The notes: a model not told the origin generated them from the sequence alone. Shown: positions 10,739 through 19,209, counted from the first letter of the stretch. The stretch is DNA of 64,000 bases from Opitutia bacterium (GCA_016190985.1 JACPPI010000029.1:1-64000); one strand, 5' to 3'. Program-made: numbers and translations.

Positions 10739-10849
10739 TCAGGCGATGACGCCGCCGGGGGACGGATTGCAGACCGGCGTGCCGGGGATTTTCGGCTGGA
10801 GCCATTCGCCGTTGATGAACAAAGGACACGGGGACAGTGATGAGGTCAT
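10739..10849 (-). pseudogene. Duplicated 5' fragment of mmsA
   Basis: An ATG at 10849 opens 36 codons (MTSSLSPCPLFINGEWLQPK, then IPGTPVCNPSPGGVIA) and then TGA. This aligns with residues 1-38 of the intact MmsA; over the last 25 codons I count about 69 of 75 identical bases. Homology stops abruptly at the TGA. The fragment has the same orientation as mmsA and is separated from it by the toxin-antitoxin genes, so it looks like the displaced original gene start or a remnant of a paralogue. Confidence 0.85.
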
Positions 10850-10861
10850 AGGAAGTTTTCT

Positions 10862-11034
10862 TTAACCACGGATTGCCCGGATGGGCCCGGATGGATAGCG
10901 ATGGGTGTCATCCTGAGCGAAGCGAAGGATCCAGAATGACAGCTGCTGGCGCACAAATACTGGATTCTTCGCTTCGCTCAGAATGACAGGTGGCGGGAAT
11001 TTTATCCGTGCTCATCAGCGTGATCCGTGGTTAA
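10862..11034. repeat. Outer inverted repeat, 'accacggat' family, carrying a second element
   Basis: Outer arms ttaaccacggattgccc (from 10862) and gtgatccgtggttaa (to 11034) bracket a different palindrome at 10906-10988. This looks like one repeat family inserted into another. It lies between the mmsA 5' fragment and the preA stop. The 533-base gap 10521-11053 holds only the antitoxin remnant, the mmsA fragment and these repeats. Confidence 0.8.
10906..10988. repeat. Inner palindrome, 'tcatcctgagcgaagcgaagg' type
   Basis: The left arm tgtcatcctgagcgaagcga pairs with tcgcttcgctcagaatgaca, with ggatccag / ctggattc continuing inward. The same wording is familiar from intergenic repeats of several bacterial phyla. 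It is nested inside the palindrome at 10862-11034. Confidence 0.85.
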
Positions 11035-11053
11035 AAATGGTTAGAAACTTCAC

Positions 11054-12370
11054 TCACGGATGGGGCGGGATCGGCTGGATCTCGCCTTTGGCGAGGCGGT
11101 CCTGGTAGTTGCTCCAGGTCATCGGGACTCTGCCGTTGGGGATCTCGGTCATGGTGATGCAGTCGTCAACGGGGCAGACGAGCGAGCAGAGGTTGCAGCC
11201 GACGCAGTCTTCCTCGCGGACGACGGGCACGGGCTTGTGGGGGACACGGCCGGGGCCGAGGCCGACCTTGAGTTCGTCGGGCGATTTCAGGTCGATGCAC
11301 TGGTGGGCGCCGTCCTCGCAGGCGATGTAGCAGAGGTTGCAGCCGATGCACTTCTCGTAGTCGATGCGGGCGACTCGCTGCCAGTGGAGGTCGAGGTTCT
11401 CCCATTTCTGGAGTTTGTCCACAGCGCGGCCGCGGAGGTCGGCGAGGGTTTTCATGCCCTTGGAGTCGAGGTAGGCGCTGAGGCCCTCGTTCATGTCCTC
11501 CACGATGCGGAAACCGTAGTGCATGATGGCGGTGCAGACCTGGAGGGAGGTGGCGCCGAGGGCGATGAACTCGGCGGCGTCGCGCCAGGTGGTGATGCCG
11601 CCGATGCCGGAGATGGGGAGGCCGACGTCGGGGTCGGCGGCGCAGGCCTGCACCATGTTGAGCGCGATGGGCTTCACCGCCGGGCCGCAATAGCCCCCGT
11701 GCGAACTGAGGCCGCGCACGGTGGGCTCGGGCACGAACGTGTCGAGGTTCACGTTGGTGATCGAGTTGATGGTGTTGATGAGCGAGATGGCGTCGGCCCC
11801 GGCGCGGCGCGCGGCGCGGGCCACGGCGGTGACGTCGGTGATGTTGGGCGTGAGCTTCACGATGACGGGGATGGTGGCCTTCTCCATGACCCAGCCGGTG
11901 ATCTTCTCAGCGACGGCGGGCTGCTGGCCGACGGCGGAGCCCATGCCGCGCTCGCACATGCCGTGCGGGCAGCCGTAGTTGAGCTCGATGCCGTCGGCCC
12001 CGGCGTCGGCGGCGCGCTGGACAAACTCGTGCCACTGCTCGCGGGTCTCGACCATGAGGGAGGCGATGACGGCGTGGCGCGGCCAGCGCCGCTTGACCTC
12101 GGCGATTTCGCGGAAGTTCACCTCGGGGGCGCGGTCGGAGATGAGCTCGATGTTGTTGAGCCCGATCATGCGGTCCTGGCCGTGGTTCAGCGCGGAGTAG
12201 CGCGAGGCGACGTTGACGATGGGGTCGCCGATGGTCTTCCACACGACGCCCCCCCAGCCGGCCTCGAAGGCGCGGTGGGCCTGGTAGCCGGTGTTGGCCG
12301 GCGGGCCGGAGGCGACCCAGAACGGATTGGGGGACTTGATGCCGGCGAGGTTGCAGCTCAGATCAGCCAT
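11054..12370 (-). CDS. preA: NAD-dependent dihydropyrimidine dehydrogenase subunit PreA
   Basis: Subunit of 438 residues with a dihydroorotate-dehydrogenase-like FMN barrel (about 1-320; GADGIELNYGCPHGMCERGM, ISGIGGITTWRDAAEF) followed by two [4Fe-4S] motifs, CIGCNLCYIAC and CVGCNLCSLVCPVDDC. With PreT it reduces uracil or thymine to the 5,6-dihydro base using NADH, the first step of the reductive pathway. It follows preT on the minus strand with 58 bases between; the two genes form a unit upstream of the mmsA-dihydropyrimidinase-permease-aminotransferase genes. Confidence 0.95.
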   Translation of the reverse strand: MADLSCNLAGIKSPNPFWVASGPPANTGYQAHRAFEAGWGGVVWKTIGDPIVNVASRYSALNHGQDRMIGLNNIELISDRAPEVNFREIAEVKRRWPRHAVIASLMVETREQWHEFVQRAADAGADGIELNYGCPHGMCERGMGSAVGQQPAVAEKITGWVMEKATIPVIVKLTPNITDVTAVARAARRAGADAISLINTINSITNVNLDTFVPEPTVRGLSSHGGYCGPAVKPIALNMVQACAADPDVGLPISGIGGITTWRDAAEFIALGATSLQVCTAIMHYGFRIVEDMNEGLSAYLDSKGMKTLADLRGRAVDKLQKWENLDLHWQRVARIDYEKCIGCNLCYIACEDGAHQCIDLKSPDELKVGLGPGRVPHKPVPVVREEDCVGCNLCSLVCPVDDCITMTEIPNGRVPMTWSNYQDRLAKGEIQPIPPHP

Positions 12371-12410
12371 AAGGGTGTGACGTGTGAAATGTGACGCGGG
12401 ACGAATTTAT

Positions 12411-12433
12411 CGCGGTGTGAAGCCGCTCCTACA
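12411..12433 (-). repeat. Single-arm 'tgtaggagcggcttca' repeat at the preT stop
   Basis: Read on the minus strand, tgtaggagcggcttcacacc resembles a widespread REP-like arm. The TAG inside 'gtaggag' is the preT stop codon itself (12429-12431), so the repeat begins exactly where the gene ends. No second full arm is seen. Confidence 0.5.
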
Positions 12434-13877
12434 ATTTCAGGGCGGCTTCGAGTTCGTGGGCCCGGATCGGGGCCATGAGGCCGGAGCCGGCGGCGCCCTG
12501 CTTGGCGCCGAGGCGCGAGGGCTGGACGGGCGGGGTGGTCTTGGCGCCGGTGAGGAAGGCGTGGATGCCGTGCGCGGCCTTCTTGCCCTCGCCGACGGCG
12601 TTGACGACCTCGCGGCCGCCGTTGCCGCAATCACCGCCGGTGAAAAAGTGCGGGACATTGGTCCGGCCGGTGAGCGGGTCGTGCAAGATGACGCCGCGCG
12701 CGTCGATGGTGAGAGACGGGAAGAGCTCCCGGAGCAACTTGGACTGCTTTTCCTGGCCGACGGCCTTGAGCACCAAATCGCAGGGTTCGATCCACTCGGT
12801 GCCGGGGATGGGCTCGACCTTGCCGCCGACCATCTGGGCGAGGGCGAGCCTGAGGCCGGTGACGTGACCGTCGGTGGCGATGATCTCGACCGGGGCGGCC
12901 TTGAAGAAAAACTGGGCCCCATCGTGCTTGGCGTGCTCGTATTCAAAAGGGTAGGCGGGCATGTCGTGCTCGTCCCGGCGATAGACGATGAAGGAGCGGT
13001 GGGCGCCGAGCCGCTTGGCCTGGGTGACGGCGTCGATGGCGGTGTTGCCGCAGCCGATGACGGCGACGCGTGATCCGATGGGGATCCGCTCCAGCGGGCG
13101 GGTGTGAATCTGCCAGATGAAGTCGAGGGCATCAATGACCTCGGGGAGGTTCTCGCCGGGGATGCGGAGGCGGGTGGCGGCGCCGAGGCCGACGCCGATG
13201 AAGATCGCGTCGAAGTCCTGCTCGAGAGCAGCCACGGCGATGTCCTTGCCGACCGCCAGCCCGGTGCGGATCTCGACGCCGAGCGACCGGACCAGCTCGA
13301 CCTCGGCGAGGCTGACCTGCGGCTTCATCTTGTAGTAGGCGATGCCGTAGGTGTTGAGGCCGCCGGCCTGCTTTTGCTTCTCGAAAACCGTGACGCTGTG
13401 GCCGAGGCGCGCCAGCTCGGCGGCGCAGCCGAGACCGGCGGGCCCGGCGCCGATGACGGCGATCTTCTTGCCGGATTTCTTCGCGGGCGGCGGGGGGAGC
13501 ACGCGGAGGCCGCGCTGCTCCACGTAGTCGGTGGCATGGCGCTGGAGCCGGCCGATCATGATGGGTTGCTCGTCGCGGTCCGCGAGCACGCAGGCGCCTT
13601 CGCAGAGGACGGAGGTCGGGCAGACGCGGGCGCAGGAGGCGCCGAGGATGTTGGCCTCAAGGATCGTCTTGGCCGCGCCGGCCGGGTGGCCGGAGGCGAT
13701 TTTCTTGATGAAGGCCGGGATGTCGATGCCGGTCGGGCAGGCCATGATGCACGGCGCGTCGAAGCAGTAGAGGCAGCGATGGGCCTCGACGAGCGCTTCC
13801 TGCGGGCGCAGCGGGGGCTTGAGGTCGGCGAAGTTGGCGGCGAGGACGTCGGCGGGCAGCAGCGGCGAGAGGGGCAT
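12429..13877 (-). CDS. preT: NAD-dependent dihydropyrimidine dehydrogenase subunit PreT
   Basis: Flavoprotein of 482 residues. The N-terminal region has the cysteine pattern of glutamate-synthase small-chain-like proteins (CLYCFDAPCIMACPTGIDIP and CARVCPTSVLCEGACV), followed by an FAD site (VIGAGPAGLGCAAELA) and a nucleotide site (VAVIGCGNTAIDAV). It passes electrons from NADH to PreA. First gene of the minus-strand unit; the hydrolase gene starts divergently 375 bases away. Its last codon abuts a REP-like arm. Confidence 0.95.
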   Translation of the reverse strand: MPLSPLLPADVLAANFADLKPPLRPQEALVEAHRCLYCFDAPCIMACPTGIDIPAFIKKIASGHPAGAAKTILEANILGASCARVCPTSVLCEGACVLADRDEQPIMIGRLQRHATDYVEQRGLRVLPPPPAKKSGKKIAVIGAGPAGLGCAAELARLGHSVTVFEKQKQAGGLNTYGIAYYKMKPQVSLAEVELVRSLGVEIRTGLAVGKDIAVAALEQDFDAIFIGVGLGAATRLRIPGENLPEVIDALDFIWQIHTRPLERIPIGSRVAVIGCGNTAIDAVTQAKRLGAHRSFIVYRRDEHDMPAYPFEYEHAKHDGAQFFFKAAPVEIIATDGHVTGLRLALAQMVGGKVEPIPGTEWIEPCDLVLKAVGQEKQSKLLRELFPSLTIDARGVILHDPLTGRTNVPHFFTGGDCGNGGREVVNAVGEGKKAAHGIHAFLTGAKTTPPVQPSRLGAKQGAAGSGLMAPIRAHELEAALKL

Positions 13878-14252
13878 GGGGGAAGGGACGAAGGGCGGCG
13901 CGGCGCTGCCGGGTTCAGTCCGAGGGGAAGTCAGTCAACTTTGGCCGGCTATTCCCAAGGCCGTCGCGCGGGCGCCTGTCGGAATGTTTGATGATTGGTG
14001 GGTTGAATACAGCCGAGAAGGGGGTAGTTTCCAAGCAGAAATCCGGTCGACTGCGCAGCCCAAGCTCGAACAGATTGGCCACAAAAAACACGAAAATGCC
14101 CTTAAACCCTGTCGGAAGTTTTCCGTGCGCCTATAGGCGCCTTGAGAGCGTCATTTGCCGCGGGTGTTTTGTGTTTTTCGTGGCAATGAATGGGTTTGGG
14201 TCTGGTCGGCTTATCGACTCAAAGTCTGCCTGATCCCCAATCCAATCATATC
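13878..14252. other. Divergent intergenic region between preT and the hydrolase
   Basis: 375 bases without a credible gene, containing promoters for two divergent transcripts. I see an inverted repeat at 14074-14187 and a 15-mer (13947-13961) that reads gccttgggaatagcc towards preT and recurs upstream of the dehydrogenase gene at 21295-21309. No clear sigma-70 hexamer pair or riboswitch stands out. Confidence 0.6.
14074..14187. repeat. Inverted repeat 'attggccacaaaaaacacg'
   Basis: The left arm attggccacaaaaaacacga (from 14074) pairs imperfectly with gtgtttttcgtggcaat (to 14187). The centre contains a perfect 14-bp palindrome, gcgcctataggcgc at 14127-14140, so this is again a palindrome within a palindrome. 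Confidence 0.75.
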
Positions 14253-15494
14253 ATGCCCCTGAATCCGAAACGCACCGTCGCCGAACTCAAGGAACTCCGC
14301 GCCCTCACCGGCGACGAGAACGGGGCGCAGCGCGTGGCCTTCACGCCGATGTGGGCGCAGACCCGCACCTGGCTGAAGGACAAGCTCGCCGGGCTGCCGG
14401 TCGAGACGCACACGGACGCGGCGGGAAATTTCTGGGCGACGCTCCGCGGCGAGTCCGACCGCGCGCTGCTCCTGGGCGGACACATGGACTCCGTGCCGAA
14501 CGGCGGCTGGCTCGACGGCTGCCTCAACGTCATGGCCGCCGTCGAGGTGCTGCGCCACATCAACGAGCAATACCAAGGCAAGCCGCCCGTGACGGTGCGC
14601 GTCGTGGACTGGGCGGACGAGGAGGGCGCGCGCTTTGGCAAAAGCCTGTTCGGTTCTTCGGCGTGCTCCGGAGCCCTGGACATGACCGAGGCGCGCGGGC
14701 TGAAGGACAAGCAGGGCGTCACGCTGCCCGACGCGCTGAAGGCGGTCGGTATCGATTTCGAACGTGTCAAGGACAGTGGCAGGGAGCTGAAGAACGCCGC
14801 CGCCTACCTCGAACTGCACATCGAGCAGGGACCGGTGCTGCTGGACCTCGGGCTGCCGCTCGGCGCCGTGCTCGGCACTTTCGGTGTGGAGCGGCACGCG
14901 ATCACCTTCCACGGCCAGGCGGCGCACTCCGGCAGCACGCCGATGAACCGGCGGAAGGACGCCTTTCTCGCCGCCGGCAAGATGAGCCAGGAGATCTACC
15001 GCATCACGGAAAAACACGGCGGCGTGTGCACCATCGGCTCGTGCACGACCAAGCCCGGCATCGTGACCAGCGTGGTCGAGGAGTGCCGCATCACGCTCGA
15101 CCAGCGGCATCTCGACGCCAAGGCGCTCGCGCTGATGCTGCAGGCGGCCAGGGCCGCCAGCGAGCGCTTCGCTCAGGAAGGCAACGTGCGCGTGAGCTGG
15201 GAGCGGCTCTGGCAGATCGAGCCGCGGCCGTTCCACCCCGAGCTGATCGAATTGTGCGACGCGGCGATCAAGGAGACGGTGCCGCAGTCGCACCGTTTGC
15301 CCTCGGGTCCGTTGCACGACGCGGCCGAGACCTGCGGCGCCGGGGTGCCGACGGTGATGATGTTCGTGCAGAGCCTGCACGGCATCTCGCACAACAAGAT
15401 CGAGGACACCAAGGAGGAGCACCTTGAGTTGTGCGTGACGGCGTTCGACAAACTCGCGAGCAAGGCGCTGGCGTGGGTCGCGGCGAAGAAATAA
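14253..15494 (+). CDS. Zn-dependent amidase/hydantoinase-carbamoylase family hydrolase (likely beta-ureidopropionase)
   Basis: M20-type metallohydrolase of 413 residues. The metal site is readable: LGGHMDSVPNGGWLDGCLNV (His and Asp), VDWADEEGARFG (Glu), LELHIEQGPVL (His) and a C-terminal SGPLHDAAE (His). This matches N-carbamoyl-amino-acid hydrolases and bacterial beta-alanine synthases. In this cluster it should hydrolyse N-carbamoyl-beta-alanine to beta-alanine, CO2 and ammonia. I chose the ATG at 14253 (MPLNPKRTVAEL). Allantoate or N-carbamoyl-L-amino acids are alternative substrates. A second, degraded copy of its 3' end stands at 16459-16590. Confidence 0.92.
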   Translation: MPLNPKRTVAELKELRALTGDENGAQRVAFTPMWAQTRTWLKDKLAGLPVETHTDAAGNFWATLRGESDRALLLGGHMDSVPNGGWLDGCLNVMAAVEVLRHINEQYQGKPPVTVRVVDWADEEGARFGKSLFGSSACSGALDMTEARGLKDKQGVTLPDALKAVGIDFERVKDSGRELKNAAAYLELHIEQGPVLLDLGLPLGAVLGTFGVERHAITFHGQAAHSGSTPMNRRKDAFLAAGKMSQEIYRITEKHGGVCTIGSCTTKPGIVTSVVEECRITLDQRHLDAKALALMLQAARAASERFAQEGNVRVSWERLWQIEPRPFHPELIELCDAAIKETVPQSHRLPSGPLHDAAETCGAGVPTVMMFVQSLHGISHNKIEDTKEEHLELCVTAFDKLASKALAWVAAKK

Positions 15495-15499
15495 TTCAT

Positions 15500-16462
15500 A
15501 TGCGTCGGATTGCTTTAACCCTGCTTTTCATCAATCTGTTGCTCGCTTGCAAAGGCCAGGCGGATGGCGATTACGCCTTGATTGTCGGCACTGCCTTGAA
15601 GACCTCGGACAAAACCAACCCGGAGCCCGCGCAAAGCAGATATTTTGAGACCGAGCATGGCGGTGTGGTGCTAATCGGGGCAAATGCGGGATTTTATCTG
15701 AAGGTCAATCCCCGGGAAAAATGGAAGAAGCCGATTTATGTGCAGATCGAATATGAGAATCCCGCTGATCCGGGAGCACCATTGATCAATGACATGGAGC
15801 TACCGGTCCTGAAAAGAAATCTGCTGGTGAAGGAATCCCCGTTAATCCAATTCAGCTCTCCAAGGTTTATCACCGGGATGAGGAATGGGGCAGAATATAC
15901 TATTGTCGTCAGGATTTTTGAGAAAAAAGGAGCAGCCAAGTCGATTGATATTCTGAGACAGAAATTCAAGTCGCATGTGGACGCATCTGGTGATCATGTT
16001 ATCGTCTACAAGGCCGCAGGCATTGAGGAATTCAGGGAGCCGTGGCGGTTCAGCTTTGATGAGCGGAAATGGATGCTGGGCAGTCAGGGCGGGGCCAACG
16101 GCAATTTTGTCCGGGAATACGTCCTCGAAGGAGAGTTGGTAACCAATTGGAGTGCGTTGGTCACAAGCCAGCATTGGATACAGAGTGCCAAACCCTACGA
16201 CATAATGCAGGCCATGATGATTCAAATTGTCCGGGAGAGCCCCACCACGCAGCTTGCGGTTATTGAGCAGACTAAAGATACCGTCTTGTTTGAGTGGTGG
16301 CACGACAAGGATCGCAAATATCCCGCTCAGCATGAACTGCGTCGTATCACGTCCACGAATCGAGGCACTCATGCATTGGCACTGACTGAAAAGGGAGCGG
16401 GGCTGGAACCTGCAAAGCGTGAACACTGGATTGGCTTGTTGCGGACTGCGAAGCTGGAGTGA
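15500..16462 (+). CDS. Predicted lipoprotein of unknown function, AT-richer than neighbours
   Basis: 320 residues beginning MRRIALTLLFINLLLACKGQ, a lipoprotein signal with lipobox LLAC (Cys17). The mature part has no domain I recognise; it looks beta-rich, with segments such as KWKKPIYVQIEYENP and ITGMRNGAEYTIVVRIFEKK, and a Trp-containing C-terminal half. Base composition is visibly lower in G+C than the flanking genes, suggesting acquisition. It starts 5 bases after the hydrolase stop and is followed at once by a remnant of a hydrolase 3' end, so it appears to have been inserted at the end of that gene. Function unknown. Confidence 0.8.
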   Translation: MRRIALTLLFINLLLACKGQADGDYALIVGTALKTSDKTNPEPAQSRYFETEHGGVVLIGANAGFYLKVNPREKWKKPIYVQIEYENPADPGAPLINDMELPVLKRNLLVKESPLIQFSSPRFITGMRNGAEYTIVVRIFEKKGAAKSIDILRQKFKSHVDASGDHVIVYKAAGIEEFREPWRFSFDERKWMLGSQGGANGNFVREYVLEGELVTNWSALVTSQHWIQSAKPYDIMQAMMIQIVRESPTTQLAVIEQTKDTVLFEWWHDKDRKYPAQHELRRITSTNRGTHALALTEKGAGLEPAKREHWIGLLRTAKLE

Positions 16463-16590
16463 CTGACTTCGAGCTGAGCGCCCAGGCTTCGGATCTCTGC
16501 GAGCACATCGACCAGATTAAGCAAGAGTTGTCGCGGGCCTTCGACCGGCGGGCGACAAAAGCGCTGGCGTGGATCGCGGCGCGGTGTTGA
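16459..16590 (+). pseudogene. Remnant of the hydrolase 3' end
   Basis: A 43-codon frame opening with GTG at 16459, overlapping the lipoprotein stop, ends RAFDRRATKALAWIAARC. It resembles the intact hydrolase C-terminus TAFDKLASKALAWVAAKK: eight or more of the last twelve residues match and the reading frame ends at the same place. Upstream residues (HIDQIKQEL) align weakly. Read as the original or a paralogous gene end left behind by an insertion. Not expected to be functional. Confidence 0.7.
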
Positions 16591-16603
16591 TACTCCCGAC
16601 AGC

Positions 16604-17305
16604 ATGACACGTCACGTTCCTCCGGGCATCCACACCATCCGCGGCATCATGGGCGTGTGCCACCTGCTGGTGGACGGGCGCGGCGAAGCCGTGCTGCTCG
16701 ACACCGGCCTGGTGGGAGAACCGCCGCAAATCCGCTGGCTGCTCCGGCGGCTCGGGCTGGGGCCGGATGCGATCAAGGCGATCCTCCTGACGCACGGCCA
16801 TCTCGACCACGCCGGCAACCTGGCGTGGGCGAAACGCTGGACCGGCGCTCCAGTCTACGCCCATGCGGCCGAGCAGGCGCATCTCGACGGCGTTTATCCC
16901 TACACCGGCACGGCGCGCTGGTGCGGGCGGCTGGAGCGGATCGGATACGCGGTGCTGAACTACCGGCCGGTCCGGATCGACCGGTTTATCGCCGACGGGG
17001 AGGAACTGCCGTTCTGGGGCGGATTGCGCGTGGTGCATCTGCCCGGGCACACCTCGGGCCACTGCGGATTCTACAGCGCCCGGCACCGCCTACTTTTCAG
17101 CGGCGACCTGTTCGCCAGCTACTTTTTCAACACCCACCTGCCGCCGCCGATCCTCAACAGCGCGCCGCGCCTGATCCCCGGGAGCCTGCGCCGGGCGCGG
17201 GAGCTGGACCCGGAGCTGATCGTGCCGCAGCACTACGATGTGCTCGACGGCGCGTTGCATCAGCGACGCTTCCTCGCACTGTGCCGGCGCGTGCTGCGGG
17301 ATTAG
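16604..17305 (+). CDS. MBL-fold metallo-hydrolase
   Basis: Metallo-beta-lactamase-fold protein of 233 residues. The metal motif HxHxDH is LLTHGHLDHAGN (His64, His66, Asp68, His69); further ligands are likely in VHLPGHTSGHCGF and LFSGDLFASYF, and a terminal histidine in VPQHYDVL. This is the broad glyoxalase-II-like family, so the substrate cannot be named. It converges with sufS, its stop overlapping the sufS stop by 4 bases. Confidence 0.9.
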   Translation: MTRHVPPGIHTIRGIMGVCHLLVDGRGEAVLLDTGLVGEPPQIRWLLRRLGLGPDAIKAILLTHGHLDHAGNLAWAKRWTGAPVYAHAAEQAHLDGVYPYTGTARWCGRLERIGYAVLNYRPVRIDRFIADGEELPFWGGLRVVHLPGHTSGHCGFYSARHRLLFSGDLFASYFFNTHLPPPILNSAPRLIPGSLRRARELDPELIVPQHYDVLDGALHQRRFLALCRRVLRD

Positions 17306-18534
17306 CCGGCGAAGAATTTGCTGATCTTCTGAAGGGTCGAGACGAGCCGGTCGATGTCGGCTTCGGTGTTGTAGAGGTAGAAGCTGGCGCGGGAGGTGGA
17401 GCTGAGGCCGAGTTTTTTCATCAGCGGCTGGTTGCAGTGGTGGCCGCCGCGCAGGGCGACGCCTTCCTGGTCGGCCATGGTGACGACGTCGTGCGCGTGC
17501 ACGCCCTTGAGGTCGAAGCTGACGACGCCGCTGCGGTGGTGGGCCGGGCCGAGGATGCGGATGCCGGGCACCTCGGCCTGCAGCCGGGCGTAGGCGAGGG
17601 CGGCGAGTTTCTCGTCGTGCGCCGCGATGTCCTCGCGGCCGAGGTCGTCGAGGAAGTCCATGGCGCGGGCGAGGGCGATCACATCGGCGATGTTGGGCGT
17701 GCCGGCCTCGAACTTGGCGGGGGCGGGCGCCCACTTGCTCTCGAGATAGTCGACGCTGGAGATCATGCTGCCGCCGCCGCGGTAGGGCGGCATGGCGTCG
17801 AGCAGGGCCTTGCGGCCATAGAGCAGGCCGACGCCGGTCGGGCCGCACATCTTGTGGCCGGAGACGGCGAGGAAATCGCAACCCATGGCACGGACATCGA
17901 GCGGCAGGTGGCCGGTGCTCTGCGCGGCGTCGACCACCGTGAGTGCGCCGACCTTTTTAGCCGCGGCGCAAAGTTCGGCGGCGGGATTGATGACACCGAG
18001 GGTGTTGGAAACATGGATGAAGGCGAAGATCTTCACCTCGGGCGTGAGCACCTTGGGCAGCTGCGCGAGGTCGAGCAACCCGGTGTCGCCGGCGACGATG
18101 GGCAGGTAGCGCAGCTTCGCGCCGGTGCGGCGGGCGAGGAGCTGCCAGGGCACCATGTTGCTGTGGTGCTCCATCTCGGTGAGGAGGATGACGTCGCCCT
18201 TCTTCAGGTTCTCGTCACCCCACGCGTTGGCGACGAGGTTGATGCTGTCGGTGGTGCCGGCGGTGAAGACGATCTCGCCCGGCTCGGCGGCGTTGAGAAA
18301 TTTCGCGGCGCGTTCGCGGGCCTTTTCGTAGGCGTCGGTGGCGCGCATCGAGAGCGTATGGATACCGCGGTGGACGTTGGCGTTGTCGCGCCGGTAATAG
18401 TGGGTGAGCGCGTCGATGACGCACGAGGGTTTCTGCGTCGTGGCGGCGTTGTCGAGATAGACGAGCGGCTTCCCGTTGACCTGCTGGTCGAGGATGGGGA
18501 AATCGGCGCGGAGATTTTTCCAGGCGGCGTTCAT
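17302..18534 (-). CDS. sufS: Cysteine desulfurase SufS
   Basis: PLP enzyme of 410 residues (class V aminotransferase fold) that takes sulfur from cysteine for Fe-S cluster assembly. The PLP lysine is in LAVSGHKMCGPTGVG and the catalytic cysteine in LRGGHHCNQPLM. The N-terminus (LRADFPILDQQVNGKPLVYLDNAATTQKP) is typical of the SufS group rather than IscS. sufU lies 68 bases upstream on the same strand, giving the Firmicutes-like SufS-SufU pairing. The many Fe-S proteins in this window (Nuo, PreA/T, fumarase) need such a system. Confidence 0.96.
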   Translation of the reverse strand: MNAAWKNLRADFPILDQQVNGKPLVYLDNAATTQKPSCVIDALTHYYRRDNANVHRGIHTLSMRATDAYEKARERAAKFLNAAEPGEIVFTAGTTDSINLVANAWGDENLKKGDVILLTEMEHHSNMVPWQLLARRTGAKLRYLPIVAGDTGLLDLAQLPKVLTPEVKIFAFIHVSNTLGVINPAAELCAAAKKVGALTVVDAAQSTGHLPLDVRAMGCDFLAVSGHKMCGPTGVGLLYGRKALLDAMPPYRGGGSMISSVDYLESKWAPAPAKFEAGTPNIADVIALARAMDFLDDLGREDIAAHDEKLAALAYARLQAEVPGIRILGPAHHRSGVVSFDLKGVHAHDVVTMADQEGVALRGGHHCNQPLMKKLGLSSTSRASFYLYNTEADIDRLVSTLQKISKFFAG

Positions 18535-18576
18535 TTATCGTTAATCAGTGAATGTAGGTTGGGCTTTGTGTCACGC

Positions 18577-18594
18577 GTCGGGGTAAACTCCGAC
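18577..18594. repeat. Small hairpin 'gtcggggtaaactccgac'
   Basis: A 7-bp stem with one mismatch (gtcgggg / ctccgac) and a taaa loop, embedded in 'tgtaggttggg...cccaca' text between sufU and sufS. It resembles the short intergenic REP-like elements elsewhere in the window. Weak evidence. Confidence 0.4.
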
Positions 18595-18602
18595 CCACAG
18601 TT

Positions 18603-19058
18603 TCAATCGGAGGTTCTTTCTGTAGTCACCGGCGTGGCGTCGCCCTTGGCGGCGTTGAGTGCGGCGTGCCAGCCGAGCGTGGCGCATTTGATGCGGGCGG
18701 GGAATTGGTGGACGCCGGCAAGCGCGGCGAGGTCGGACATGTCGTCCTCGGCGACCTTCCCGGTGGTCACCATCTTGTGGAGTCCGGCGTAGATGGCCTC
18801 GGCCTCGGCGATGGTCCGACCCTTGAGGTTGAGGGTCATGAGCGAGGCGCTGGCCTGGGAGATGGCGCAGCCGCTGCCCTGGAAGCTGACGTCGGCGATG
18901 CGGTCGCCCTCGAGCTTCACGTAAACGGTGATCTGGTCGCCGCACATGGGGTTGTTGCCGGAGCCGACGCGGTTGGCCGCGGGCAGCACCGAGTAGTTCC
19001 GCGGGCGGCGGTTGTGGTCGAGGATGACGGACTGGTAGAGCTCGGTGAGGTCGTGCAT
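18603..19058 (-). CDS. sufU: SufU-type iron-sulfur scaffold / sulfurtransferase
   Basis: NifU-N-like protein of 151 residues. The three cysteine motifs of SufU are present: NNPMCGDQI, GSGCAISQASASLM and IKCATLGWHAAL. SufU accepts sulfur from SufS in a zinc-dependent way. I chose the ATG at 19058 (MHDLTELYQSVIL); the frame is open further upstream, but that part reads as intergenic repeat text. It precedes sufS in a two-gene unit. No sufBCD is seen in the window. Confidence 0.94.
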   Translation of the reverse strand: MHDLTELYQSVILDHNRRPRNYSVLPAANRVGSGNNPMCGDQITVYVKLEGDRIADVSFQGSGCAISQASASLMTLNLKGRTIAEAEAIYAGLHKMVTTGKVAEDDMSDLAALAGVHQFPARIKCATLGWHAALNAAKGDATPVTTERTSD

Positions 19059-19209
19059 CGGCCGGAAAGTGAAGGGCGAGGCTACGCCGGCACGCGCGTT
19101 TGGCAAACAGAGTTTCGGGCATAACGATCTGTGCCGAGGGTGGAACTCGGCCTCTGGACGGGTTTTCAGAGCGAGCGACAGAGCAACGCGTCTGGAGGCC
19201 GCGTTCACC

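Noticed and set aside
10524..10829. A 101-codon minus-strand gene
   Set aside because: The frame joins an antitoxin tail, repeat text and an out-of-frame reading of the mmsA fragment; it is better explained as separate remnants.
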